Positions 54,201 through 63,800 of a stretch of DNA of 64,000 nucleotides are shown piece by piece (within the stretch, counting starts at the first letter, position 1; each line of letters starts with the position of its first letter). Below the pieces are notes generated by a model. The model saw only the letters and a list, made by a program, of their open reading frames with translations. It was not told the origin of the DNA and ran no database searches. The DNA is from Bos javanicus. Lineage: Eukaryota; Chordata; Mammalia; Artiodactyla; Bovidae. The translations under genes were made by a program, and so were the position numbers. The stretch spans positions 123,448,001-123,512,000 of the forward strand of contig NC_083869.1 of the NCBI RefSeq assembly GCF_032452875.1. The letters run 5' to 3'.

Positions 54201-55194
54201 GCTGATGATTGCAATCCTGGAAATCCTAAAATTCTGTAATCTAACATGAGGTTCAAATTCTGTGATTCTGACCCAATATTTTCAATCTATTAAAGAAAAA
54301 AGTTTAAGACTTGAGAATCTAAGGTCCTGGGATTCTGACTCAAGTTTTGACATTTGGAATCTATTAAGTAAAGTCCTGGGAATTGAAGACTCTGGGGCCT
54401 GAGAGACTGTCAGTCAGGTCCTTGGAGGCTGAGATTCCTGCATTCAGGCCTTTGCTGCTGGAGAAGCACCTGCCAAGATCTTTTATCGACCGGACATGAG
54501 CTTTCTCTGGCTCACAGACTTGATGCCTATGCAGCTCTTTGTGGCATGGAGAATGCAAATTTATCCTGCAGTCCTGGCATCAGCTGGTTGCTTTATCTGC
54601 ACGTTCCAGTTTCCAGAATAAATATTAGAAGACAAGTCTGCAGAGATTTTCTGTGTGTACATGAGTTAATTCCTCCAGCCAGGGGCTCGTCCAGACACAG
54701 ATTTTAACACAGGGCACTGTTCTCACACTCAGTGCTGGTGACTGTGAGGCACTGAGCCCAGCAGGGGGACGGGGCCTCTGTGTGCTGAGGCTTCAGGCCC
54801 GGGGGGACGAGGCAGGAGGGAGGGCAGCCACAGTGGGTCTGGGCCATGTGCGTGGATGGGGCTGTTCTTCACGAGCATCTGGGGGTCTGCACATGAACCC
54901 CTGGGTCTGGGCTCACCCAGGGCTGGTATCAGAGGACGCTCCAGTGGGGTGGGAGGGAGGGGGAAGCACCCACCACGGGTCAGACACTGCATTGACCCCG
55001 GCTGGGCTCCAAAGTGAGACAGGGCAGAGCTTACCAGCTCAGTCCTGTGACCTCTTCCCAATCCTCTTGGATTCAGTTTCTTCGGGGACCAAGGGTCTGA
55101 CCCTCCCAGTCTGCCCGGTGGTTCAGAGGGTCAGAGGAAACTCCCAGGAGTAAGTCAGGTAATGAGCATCAATCCTACAATCCTGCTCTCATCA
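54201..55194. other. Unassigned spacer with AT-rich quasi-repeat
   Basis: 54210-54390 repeats words such as 'gattctgac', 'aattctgt' and 'aatctatta', resembling 46140-46210. 54720-55190 is GC-rich and unassigned. Confidence 0.35.
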
Positions 55195-55360
55195 CATTGG
55201 TGGGGGCGGGCGCTGCTCCAGCGCTTCACACAGGCTCCCTGCATCTTCAGCTGGGGGTGGCGGGGTTGGGGGCGCTGTCATCACCCCACTTCACAGATGA
55301 GGAAACCAAGACACAGGGAGGTAAGTGACTTGCCTGATATCAGACTGCTGCTCTAAGAAC
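55195..55360 (+). repeat. MIR SINE remnant
   Basis: 'tcaccccacttcacagatga', 'ggaaaccaagacacagggag' and 'gtaagtgacttgcctgatat'. Confidence 0.75.
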
Positions 55361-55796
55361 CTGTGAACAGATGTAGAAACATTTAAGGTTTTCTAGCAGC
55401 CCTCCTAGCCGGGTGTCCAGGGAGCAGCCACACTTCAGCCTGTCGCGAGGGCCTGTCCATTGTCCTGCTGTGACAGATGCTCAGGTTGTAGCCAGAAGAC
55501 AGTGAGATGCAGGTGATGCCCCCAGGCCTTTGCTCCTGCTGCGACCTCTCTACCCCAGTTTATCTGGGAAACTCCCACCCTCAAGGTTTTTTCATTCCCT
55601 GAGGTCACAAGCCTGGCAGCAGGAAGCAGGCCGGAGGCTCTGAGCCTGCTCCAGGCTGCCAGGACCTTCCCTTGGGGCGAATGGAGGAGCGGTTCCCTCT
55701 GGGGGCTGTAAGGTGCCCCTCCCCTCACCCACATCTGTCCCTCCTTCCTTCCTGCAGCCCCAAGACGCCTCCTCTGTCACAAACCCCAGCACGGCC
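55361..55796. other. Unassigned spacer
   Basis: GC-rich, no repeat or exon recognised. Confidence 0.4.
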
Positions 55797-56062
55797 GCTT
55801 AGTCTTGTCAGTTAACTCTGAACGGATCACAGGAGCCTTACCTGAGATTTACGAGGACACGCTTAGGCACCAGGTGATTAACTCAAACCAACAAGATATG
55901 CACGTGGAGTGTGTTAACCGACGAGCCTGGCCGGAGGCCTTTCAATCCCTGTACGTCCCCTCGGAGACTCAGTGGTGGCCGGCGGCCCAGCTCCTATCGA
56001 TTAGCAAGCTGTTAAACATTTATGACAAGTTGGAATTAATTGGCCGCAGTGAGGGGTGAGTT
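55797..56062. other. CpG-retaining unique block, conserved non-coding candidate
   Basis: About 265 bases with around a dozen CpGs, several gttaa/ttaac words (gttaact, gtgattaact, gtgttaacc, gttaaac) and 'gaattaattggcc'. No repeat recognised. An 84-codon plus-strand frame spans it, without a recognisable domain. Confidence 0.35.
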
Positions 56063-56294
56063 TGACTTGGTCTGAGGTTCCGTGGCCCCAACGAGGCAAA
56101 CCTGGGAGGGGAAAGCTCTGTAAGGGAAGCACCAGCCACTGACACTGGAGCCGCTGTCCCTCCGGGCTCTCCCGGGGGCTGTCCTGGCCAGGTTCAGGCT
56201 GCCGTCCTCACTCACCCGCACCCTGGCCCCAGCTTCTAGTCTCACAGGCTCTGACCCTCCATTCTGCCCCAGTGGCAGACTGTCCCCTGTCTTT
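56063..56294. other. Short unassigned spacer
   Basis: Nothing recognised. Confidence 0.35.
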
Positions 56295-56660
56295 ACTCAC
56301 AGAGACTCAGAGACCAGGAGAGGCTTGGCCTGACCTGGGAGACAGTCAGATGGAAGAGCCAGGCAGAGCTGAGGAGAAAGAGATGGAAATGAGCAAGGTG
56401 GGGGTGTAGGGGGCAGGGAGGAACTGGCCCCCAGAGACGGGTGGGCCTCATCCGCCCACTTTGGGGTTGTGTGCTCCTCAGTGTGTTCAGAGGCCCGGAG
56501 GCGAGATGCAATATGATGGGAACAGGGAATAGCACATGGACCAGAGCAGCTACAGGGTGGTGACCAGGGGGACGAGTCCTGGATGAAGCCAGAGAGACAG
56601 GCTCCAGTCACACAGGGTCCTGAAGGCCTGGGTGCTCTGCATATCAGGGATGGAGGTGGT
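56295..56660 (-). repeat. Probable L2 LINE, reverse orientation
   Basis: 'gggaacagggaatagcacat', 'gatgaagccagagagacagg' and 'cacagggtcctgaaggcctg' fit reverse L2, with weak ends. Confidence 0.5.
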
Positions 56661-57527
56661 CACTGAGGGGAGATGACAAAAGACAAGGTCTTGGGAGGAA
56701 TTTGGGACAATTCTTGTGGGAAACAATGGGGATGGGTCCAGCCTACCTAGCAAGGACATGGTCGGTAAACCTGTCACCAGGCCCAGGCCTCAGACGCGCC
56801 CTTACAGGTAAGGGCTCCAGACACACCAGAATCACATGTTTCGGAAGTTTTGGGGACAAGCCTCTGCTCTCAGGACCTGCTGAGCCATATATCCATGAGA
56901 AGCAGTCTTTAAGAAATGACAGTCTGAATTATGTGGGGCAAACCCACAAACTCTGATGTCCTGGGGTGGGGCTTTGCTGCTGGCATTGGTAAGCGCCTCG
57001 GGGGTTCTCTATCCTGACTACTCAGCCATGGAGAGATCAAGAAAGCAGGACCCCAATAACATGGGCACTGGCAGCACGCTCTATTATCCACAGGGCAGGG
57101 GCAGAGAGCAAACGCGCTCGTGCTTCCCAATACAGAGCCAGGGCAGCATGTATGTGACCAGCCACACAGCCGCGCAGATGCCTGAAGATTTAAACGGTTC
57201 CCAAACGGGGTTCAGGGGAATGCTAGTTCAGGCTAGTGACAGTAGATGCTCCGAGAACAAAGGTTGATTACATGGTCGAAGAAGTTGGAAGAACATTATA
57301 ATCACACACATTTGTGGGCTGAAGTCTAGATGTCCTGCAGACAGTGAATACACTTCAAAAGGAGCAACCAAGATGTACTCCCAATCCTTTCATAAAAGAA
57401 GTTTGCTCCGTCTCTCAAAAAAATTAAGAATGACACAATTTCATGGTGAAAGACAGGCCTTTTCCAAAAGAAAAATTGGCAGTCTTATACTGATGGACTA
57501 CCTTAACCTGATTTTTTTCATCTCACT
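56661..57527. other. Unassigned spacer
   Basis: 57190-57260 (ggttcccaaacggggttcag ... gctccgagaacaaagg) resembles a hAT-type repeat fragment but without ends. A 103-codon frame at 56956-57267 lacks a domain. Confidence 0.35.
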
Positions 57528-57816
57528 GAGTTCAGTTCAGTTCAGTCGTGTCCGACTCTTTGCGACCCCGTGAACTGCAGCACGCCAGGCCTCCCTGTCC
57601 ATCACCAACTCCCAGTGTCCACCCAAACCCATGTCCATTAAGTCAGTGATGCTATCCAACCATCTCATCCTCTATCGTCCCCTTCTCCTCCTGCCCTCAA
57701 TCTTTCCCAGCATCAGGGTCTTTTCAAATGAGTCAGCTCTTCGCATCAGGTGGCCAAAGTATTGGAGTTTCAGCTTCAAAATCAGTCCTACCAAGAACAC
57801 CCAGGACTGATCTCCC
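57528..57816 (-). mobile_element. BovB LINE 3' fragment
   Basis: Minus-strand copy with a repeated 3' tail (ttcagttcagttcag) and ends near 'cccaggactgatctcc'. Confidence 0.93.
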
Positions 57817-58089
57817 ACAGGTTGTGACAATTTCAGTCCAGGCTGCCCTGACACAGGTTCAAGTCTGTGCACTGGCTCTGTCAGAACTGGGGGACCCTCT
57901 GCCATTGTTCCCTCCAGAGTCCGAGGGGACCCAGCGTGAGACATTTACTCCATGGGTTTAATGTCACCCTCTCTACACAGGTCCACCCAGACCTACCCCT
58001 CCACCACATGTGCTGGGCTTGGAGTTCTGGCCCCACCAGGCACAAGCCTTGGATCCATGTGACAAAGGCACACTGAAAGAACATCAACT
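57817..58089. other. Short unassigned spacer
   Basis: Nothing recognised. Confidence 0.35.
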
Positions 58090-58245
58090 GTGGGTCAAGA
58101 AAGCGAGTCCTGGTCTCTGTTTTATCAGTGACCCTGAGCAGGTCACATCCCCACCTTGGGCCTCAGTTTCCCCAACTGTCCCAGGAAAGGTTGGACTGAA
58201 TGATCTCTCGGTTCCTGCCTCCTCTGCTGGCTCAACGGTCGATAG
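58090..58245 (+). repeat. MIR-type (MIR3-like) remnant
   Basis: 'accctgagcaggtcacatcc', 'gggcctcagtttccccaact' and 'ggactgaatgatctctcggt'. Confidence 0.55.
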
Positions 58246-58869
58246 TTCTGGGCAGTGAGGCCTTGCTTAGATCTGCGTAGGAAAGCAACATGCACCCTAA
58301 CATAATGGTCTCTCCTTGGAAGATGAGAAAGAACAGACTCTGGGCTGATTATGAACTGTGAACCCCAGAAACAGAATCCGAAAGACACAGCTTCATGCCA
58401 GTCAGCGCTGGCCTGGTACAGAGACCGCTGTTTCCCACTGTGAGTGGAGCAGGCTGAAGCCCCACGCCAAACAGAGGTGCCCTCCTCAGAGATGCGGGTT
58501 TTAGGATTAGCTAGGCCAGCAAGAAGGAGAGAAGCCCCTCCTGGAAGACAGAGCCCTGGGCAAGATGGGCCAGCCAGAAGGGGACTGACATCTGATGACA
58601 AGAGAGAGGATGTGAAAACGAGCAGAGTGTCTTCACCACCACCATCATCAGAATAATAGCTAAGAATTGTCATGAGCCTGCTATGTGCCCACCCACTTCT
58701 CAGAGCTCTGTAAGCAGCAAGCCCAGGGCCCAGCACACGTGAGTGTCCACGAGGCTGGGCTGATTAATCCAGCGGCCACCAGTGAGGTCGATTTTTGGTC
58801 TGTTTGAAACCATATCTCATGCTTCTGGTATCTGAGACCAATTGATGGGATACTACTAAGAGTGAAATT
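58246..58869. other. Unassigned spacer with MIR start
   Basis: 58640-58735 (aagaattgtcatgagcctgc, tatgtgcccacccacttctc) is probably the first half of a MIR. The rest is unassigned, although a 197-codon minus frame crosses it. Confidence 0.35.
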
Positions 58870-59480
58870 GGAAGAGAAAGTGGTTTACCAGGGGCGAAGA
58901 ATGGGGATCAGGGATAGCTTGGGAGTTTGGGATCAGCATGTACACACTGTTGTACTGAAAATGAATAAGCCACAGGGAACCACTGTAGAGCACAAGGAAG
59001 TCTGCTCAATATTATGTACGGCCTAAGTGGGATATTCATTGGAAGGACTGATGCTGAAACTCCAATACTTTGGCCACCTGATGCGAAGAACTGAGTCATT
59101 GGAAAAGACCCTGATGCTTGGAAAGATTAAAGACAGGAGGAGAAGGAGACGACAGAGGATGAGATGTTTGGATGGCATCACTGACTCGATGGACATGAGT
59201 TTGAGTAAGTTCTGGGAATTGGTGATGGACAGGGAAGCCTGGCATGCTGCAGTCCATGGGGTGGCAAAGAGTCAGACATGACTGAGCAACTGAACTCAGA
59301 CTGAGCGACTGAACTGCACTGAAATGGGAAAATAATTTGAAAAAGAATAGATACAGGTATATATATATATGACTGAATCACTTTGTTATTCACCTGCAAC
59401 TAATATAACATTGTTAATCAACTATACTCCAGTATAAAATAAAAAAATGTTTTTTTTTTTTTTTTTTTTAAAGAAGAAAA
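58870..59480 (+). mobile_element. L1 3' end of the artiodactyl type, interrupted by BovB
   Basis: 'gtttgggatcagcatgtaca', 'cacagggaaccactgtagag' before, and 'aataatttgaaaaagaatag', 'gactgaatcactttgttatt', 'acattgttaatcaactatac' after the insert. A T run (59450-59469) follows the A-rich end. Confidence 0.7.
59033..59321 (+). mobile_element. BovB LINE 3' fragment nested in L1 3' end
   Basis: From 'tattcattggaaggactgat' to 'gactgagcgactgaactgc'. The imperfect target repeats aagtggga (59025-59032) and aaatggga (59322-59329) differ at one base. Confidence 0.92.
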
Positions 59481-59518
59481 AGTGGACAGCTCCCTGGAAT
59501 TACAAAGCTCTAGTTTGA

Positions 59519-60510
59519 TGCCTCTTTAGAAATCTGTATGCAGGTCAGGAAGCAACAGTTAGAACTGGACATGAAACAACAGACTGGTTCCAAATAGGAA
59601 AAGGAGTACGTCAAGGCTGTATATTGTCACCCTGCTTATTTAACTTCTATGCAGGGTGCATCATGAGAAATGCTGGACTGGATGAAGCACAAGCTGGAAT
59701 CAAGATTGCTGGGAGAAATATCAATAACCTCAGATATGCAGATGACACCACCCTTATGGCAGAAAGTGAAGAGGAACTCAAAAGCCTCTTGATGAAAGTG
59801 AAAGTGAAGAGTGAAAAAGTTGGCTTAAAGCTCAACATTCAGAAAACAAAGATCATGGCATTCAGTCCCATCACTTCATGGGAAATAGATGGGGAAACAG
59901 TGGAAACTGTGCCAGACTTTATTTTGGGGGGTTCCAAAATCAATGCAGATAGTGACTGCAGCCATGAAATTAAAAGACACTTACTCCTTGGAAGGAAAGT
60001 TATGACCAACCTAGATAGCATATTCAAAAGCAGAGACATTACTTTGCCAACAAAGGTTCATCTAGTCAAGGCTATGGTTTTTCCAGTGGTCATGTATGGA
60101 TGTGAGAATTGGACTGTGAAGAAGGCTAAGCGCCGAAGAATTGATGCTTTTGAACTGTGGTGTTGGAGAAGACTCTTGAGAGTCCCTTGGACTGCAAGGA
60201 GATCCAACCAGTCCATTCTGAAGGAGATCAGCCCTGGGATTTCTCTGGAAGGAATGATGCTAAAGCTGAAACTCCAGTACTTTGGCCACCTCATGAGAAG
60301 AGTTGACTCACTGGAAAAGACTCTGATGCTGGGAGGGATTGGGGGCAGGAGGAGAAGGGGATGACAGAGGATGAGATGGATGGCATCACCGACTCAATGG
60401 ACTTGAGTTTGAGTGAACTCCGGGAATTGGTGATGGACAGGGAGGCCTGGCGTGCTGCGATTCATGAGGTTGAAAAGAGTCGGACATGACTGAACTGAAA
60501 CTGAAACTGC
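59519..60510 (+). mobile_element. BovB LINE, 5'-truncated, best-preserved coding copy
   Basis: Begins in the reverse transcriptase region (aatctgtatgcaggtcagga) and ends at 'gacatgactgaactgaaact'. A short direct repeat gtttga at 59513-59518 and 60511-60516 may be its target duplication. It starts about 50 bases after the T run that closes the preceding L1 fragment. Confidence 0.92.
59624..60364 (+). pseudogene. BovB reverse transcriptase C-terminal half, open for 246 codons
   Basis: The longest intact piece of BovB coding sequence in the window. It opens at SPCLFNFYAGCIMRNAG and includes NLRYADDTTLMAESEEEL with the catalytic YADD about 40 residues in. It continues through the conserved KSRDITLPTKVHLVKAMVF and WRRLLRVPWTARRSNQS blocks and ends at RRRRG. 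The terminal stop is 'ggatga' where the copy at 12789 has 'ggacga', a CpG-type C-to-T change that turned Arg into a stop. The open phase extends upstream to about 59531 because the element itself is truncated there. It lacks the endonuclease and the first half of the reverse transcriptase, so it is inactive. Confidence 0.9.
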
Positions 60511-60516
60511 GTTTGA

Positions 60517-60725
60517 GTCAGGAAGTACAGTTGCCATCCTTGAAAACCTCATCACTCCTTGAAGGAGGCTTCCCTGGAAACAAGGAACAGCACACAACCA
60601 CCCCTGTTCTTGCTGCTCCCGTTCTTCATGGAGGAGATGGAGTCCCAGAGAAGGCAAGTAATTTGCCCAAGATCACAGAGCAAGTCCAAACTCCAAACTT
60701 CTGCCACTAAGGTCCTTCCTCCACC
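60517..60725 (+). repeat. MIR SINE remnant in its right half
   Basis: 60620-60725 has 'ggagatggagtcccagagaa', 'ggcaagtaatttgcccaaga' and 'tcacagagcaagt'. The first 100 bases are unassigned. Confidence 0.6.
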
Positions 60726-60744
60726 CCATTCGGCCCCTCAGAGC

Positions 60745-60860
60745 ATGGGGGAGGAGTTAGGAAATGAGGCCAGAGTAGACTGGAGGCCTCCAGGAAGGCT
60801 TCCTGGAGGAGGGGGAGCCCAAGGTGAGCCCTGAAGGACAAACTGAAGAGCATGCAGGGA
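60745..60860 (-). repeat. Possible L2 LINE fragment
   Basis: 'ccaggaaggcttcctggagg' and 'gagccctgaaggacaaactg' resemble reverse L2. Confidence 0.4.
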
Positions 60861-61737
60861 GAGAGGAGCAGCCTGCAGCTTGCTGCTCCCCGCTCTCTAG
60901 GCCTCTGGGCCTGGGATTCTCCATGAGAAAATTTGAGCTCTTCCTTGAGCAGATGCCCCAGAACCTCTCCCCAGAGCAAGTGGTGCTGCGTCCTGGGCTG
61001 TGTTGGAGGCCGCCCCCAGGTAAGGAGTGGTAAGCAAGGCGGAGCAGGAACTCCTGGGAACATTCACTAGGTGTCTGTCCCAGGTGATCGTGAATGGGAG
61101 TGACGGTGGCAGTGACCTTGCCCATCTGCTCTGAGAGGACAGTGGTCTCACTAGTGTCTGATGAGGCCATTAGACCACATTCCATCAGCCAAGCAGGCCC
61201 ACCAGACCCAGTTCCCCAAAAGTATCTTGTAAGCCTGAGAACTTCATTTCACTGCCTGCAGCCTTTGTGAAGGTAAGAGTCTCCCCATTATGTCCGCAAT
61301 CACTTCCCTTCCTGTTGCTGCCTCCAGAGCCCATGCTGTTAGCCCAGCTCCCCATAATAATGCTGCAGAAGCAAAACACCACTCATGGGGCATGAAAACA
61401 AGCATCAGCTCAGCTGCTCTGCAGGCTATCCTCCATGTGCGAGTGAAGAAGCCACATGGCTGTGTGCTGCCTGGAGACACTTTGGTTCTCTGCAGGCCAG
61501 CTTTCCATTCCAGCCCCCGGATGCTGAGTCAGCAATTCTTTAAAATCTCAGGTTCCCTCTCCCTTCTGCTCACCCTCCCTCCCTTCCTCTGACAGATGTT
61601 TATTGATACCAATTAATGTGCAGATTCTGAAGTAGATGCCAGGCTATGGGGACGAGTGACAGATTCCAGCCCTTGGTGGATGGCTTGTCTTGGTACAAGC
61701 ACCAATAGAAGGAGACCCGGTCGTGATAATAGATTTT
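60861..61737. other. Unassigned spacer
   Basis: About 880 bases. No repeat or exon recognised, although 61590-61735 may include a diverged reverse L2 tail (gatgtttattgataccaatt). Confidence 0.35.
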
Positions 61738-62235
61738 TACTTATGCAGCATATTTGTTGAGCACCTGCTTGGTGATAGCCAGTGTATTAGAAGAACTGAC
61801 AAATAAGCAAAACCGCCTGGTCCCTACCCCCTGGAACTCGTAGTCTAGAGGGGGAGAGACACATTGATCTTGAATCACACAATTAAATATATAGGGATAT
61901 AGGATACAAAGAAGAGGCTCTTGGGGGACTTTGAGAGCATGCAGCTATGCTGGAGGGTCAGGGGAGACTGGAGAAGTCTTTCCTGAGGGTGAGATGCTTG
62001 AGCTGGGGTCTGAGCAATGAACAGGAATTATCTGTCACAGGAAGGGCACCTGCAAAGGTACTGTGGCTAGAGGGCTCTTGTGACCAGAAAGAGTTTCTAA
62101 GACTATATGGTTGAAGACAGGGAGTGTGTGGGGGGCTAGGGGGCGCAGGGAGCCTGGAGAAGGGCATAGACCAGACCTTGTAAGACATCAAATTCCACAT
62201 TAAGAATCTGAGTCTTCATCTTAACAACAGTAGAG
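61738..62235 (-). repeat. L2 LINE, reverse orientation
   Basis: 'atatttgttgagcacctgct', 'ggaactcgtagtctagaggg', 'gacacattgatcttgaatca', 'gacattg'-type spacing and 'aagggcacctgcaaaggtac' follow reverse L2 over 500 bases. Confidence 0.7.
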
Positions 62236-62281
62236 AATTTTGCAGTGCTTTAAGTGGTAGTGCTGTAAAGGAGACTGTGGT

Positions 62282-62490
62282 GTTTTTGTTTAGTTGCTAA
62301 GTAGTATCTGACTTTTTGAGACCCCATAGACTGTAGCCCTCCAGGCTCCTCTGTCCATGGGGTTTCCCAGGCAAGAATACTGGAGCAGGTTGCCATTTTC
62401 CTTCTCCAGGGGATCTTCCTGAATCAGGGATCAAACCCATGTCTCCTGCATTGGCAGGTGGATTCTTTACCACTGAGCCACCTGAGAAAC
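62282..62490 (-). mobile_element. Bov-tA SINE abutting a duplicated segment
   Basis: Full minus-strand copy ending in 'gagccacctgagaaaccc'. Its right edge coincides with the left edge of the duplicated 103-base segment. Confidence 0.93.
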
Positions 62491-62593
62491 CCAAGGGAGA
62501 GGGCTGGCCAGAAAGTCCCAGGATCTCCTCCCGGCTGGTTCCCCAACATGTCACATCCAAGGCCAACCCAAGGGTCCCTTTGCTGAGGCTCTT
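62491..62593 (+). repeat. Duplicated segment, copy A
   Basis: 103 bases from 'ccaagggagagggctggcca' to 'tgctgaggctctt', repeated in the same orientation at 63208-63310 with about four substitutions and no gap. Confidence 0.95.
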
Positions 62594-63207
62594 AAGTCCA
62601 TCTTCTAACATGCTGTGAAGACTGGACACTGCAAGACACCCAGCAGGATGGCAATACTGGAAGGGAGGGAGGGAGGGGAAGAGGGGGAGGGGAGGGGGGA
62701 GGGGGAGAGGGGGAGAGGGAGAGGGGAGGGAGGGAAAAGCCAAGGGTCTTGCTTCCTAAGCACAGAGTGAGGACGGGAGGCAGAGGAGAAAATTGGAAAT
62801 TAATAGGTTGTGAGAAGTGAGGAAAGCAGAAAAGATGAAATATTTAAAATGGTCACGCTGTGACCTGTAACATTTTGCTTAATCAAGTACAAATTGCTCT
62901 GTGCCTCGGGTGGATGTGAGAACCGGTCGAGTTGGCGTCTCAGAAGAGCTTTCTGCAGTGAAACATTTTTTTACGAGGGTCATTTCACACTAAGCTGGGT
63001 ATAAACTGCTGTCAGGGGCAGAAGAAATCCCAGGCCCTAGGCTTGAAAGAGAGCAGACACCCCGACACGAGGCCGGGCTGGGGTGTCTGGTCCCATCCCA
63101 CTGAGGCGGTGGGTTTGGGCTGAGGCTCGAACCAGAGGGACCCTGCCACGCCCTCCTCACAGCTGGGTGCCCAGCGCCCTGATCTCTGGGACCCCCCTCC
63201 CTCCCAA
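62594..63207. other. Unique block between the duplicates; polypurine tract and conserved candidate
   Basis: 62655-62737 is a pure purine (GGGA)n-like tract. 62780-63000 is AT-rich, includes the inverted repeat GGTCACGCTGTGACC at 62851-62865, and matches no repeat I know. Confidence 0.45.
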
Positions 63208-63310
63208 CCAAGGGTGAGGGCTGGCCAGAAAGTCCAAGGATCTCCTCCCGGCTGGTTCCCCAGCATGTCACATCCAAGGCCAACCCCAGGGTCCCTTTGC
63301 TGAGGCTCTT
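63208..63310 (+). repeat. Duplicated segment, copy B
   Basis: Partner of 62491-62593, offset by 717 bases. Differences include agtccaagg for agtcccagg and ccccagcatg for ccccaacatg. Confidence 0.95.
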
Positions 63311-63389
63311 GGTAGACTTGGAGCCCTCCATACTTGCGTCACTCTCGGCTACCCTGACTGCCTGCTGTCGGCTTCCTCATCTATAAAGC
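63311..63389. other. Short unassigned spacer
   Basis: Nothing recognised. Confidence 0.3.
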
Positions 63390-63530
63390 AGGAATGTTTC
63401 ATTCATTCAACAAAGATTATTTGGGTGTCTGGAGTGTGTCAGGCAGTGTCCTAGGCCTGGAGACAGAGTACTGGGGACAGATAGGGCCCCTGCTTCCATG
63501 GCATTCATCTAGTGGGCAATCCTTCTGTGT
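63390..63530 (-). repeat. L2 LINE 3' end, reverse orientation
   Basis: 'ttcattcattcaacaaagat', 'gtgtgtcaggcagtgtccta' and 'ggcattcatctagtgggcaa' match reverse L2 closely. Confidence 0.8.
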
Positions 63531-63639
63531 CCTGGACTTGGGAGCATGAGGGTGATGGACCATGTGGCCCAGAACACAGGGTCTGTGCACTGTCAGAGCT
63601 CAGAACTGTCTGTGGAGTGAAGGTCAACAGCAGAGAGAC

Positions 63640-63800
63640 AGGACGGGGCTCTAACTTACCTCCTGTCCCTCACTCCTCACCCCAGCCCTGTTGCTCCTCC
63701 ATAGACATAGGAAACAGAGGCTCAGAGAGGTCACGTGCATTGTCCAATGACACACAGCTAACTTGAGAGTATCCAGGTTTCCTGGCCACATGCTCTTCCC
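63640..63800 (+). repeat. MIR SINE remnant
   Basis: 'ataggaaacagaggctcaga', 'gaggtcacgtgcattgtcca' and 'atgacacacagctaac' are the MIR core. Confidence 0.75.

Noticed and set aside
58143..58736. 197-codon minus-strand frame
   Set aside because: It spans MIR-type remnants and unassigned DNA and has no domain, no splice context and no codon pattern that stands out.
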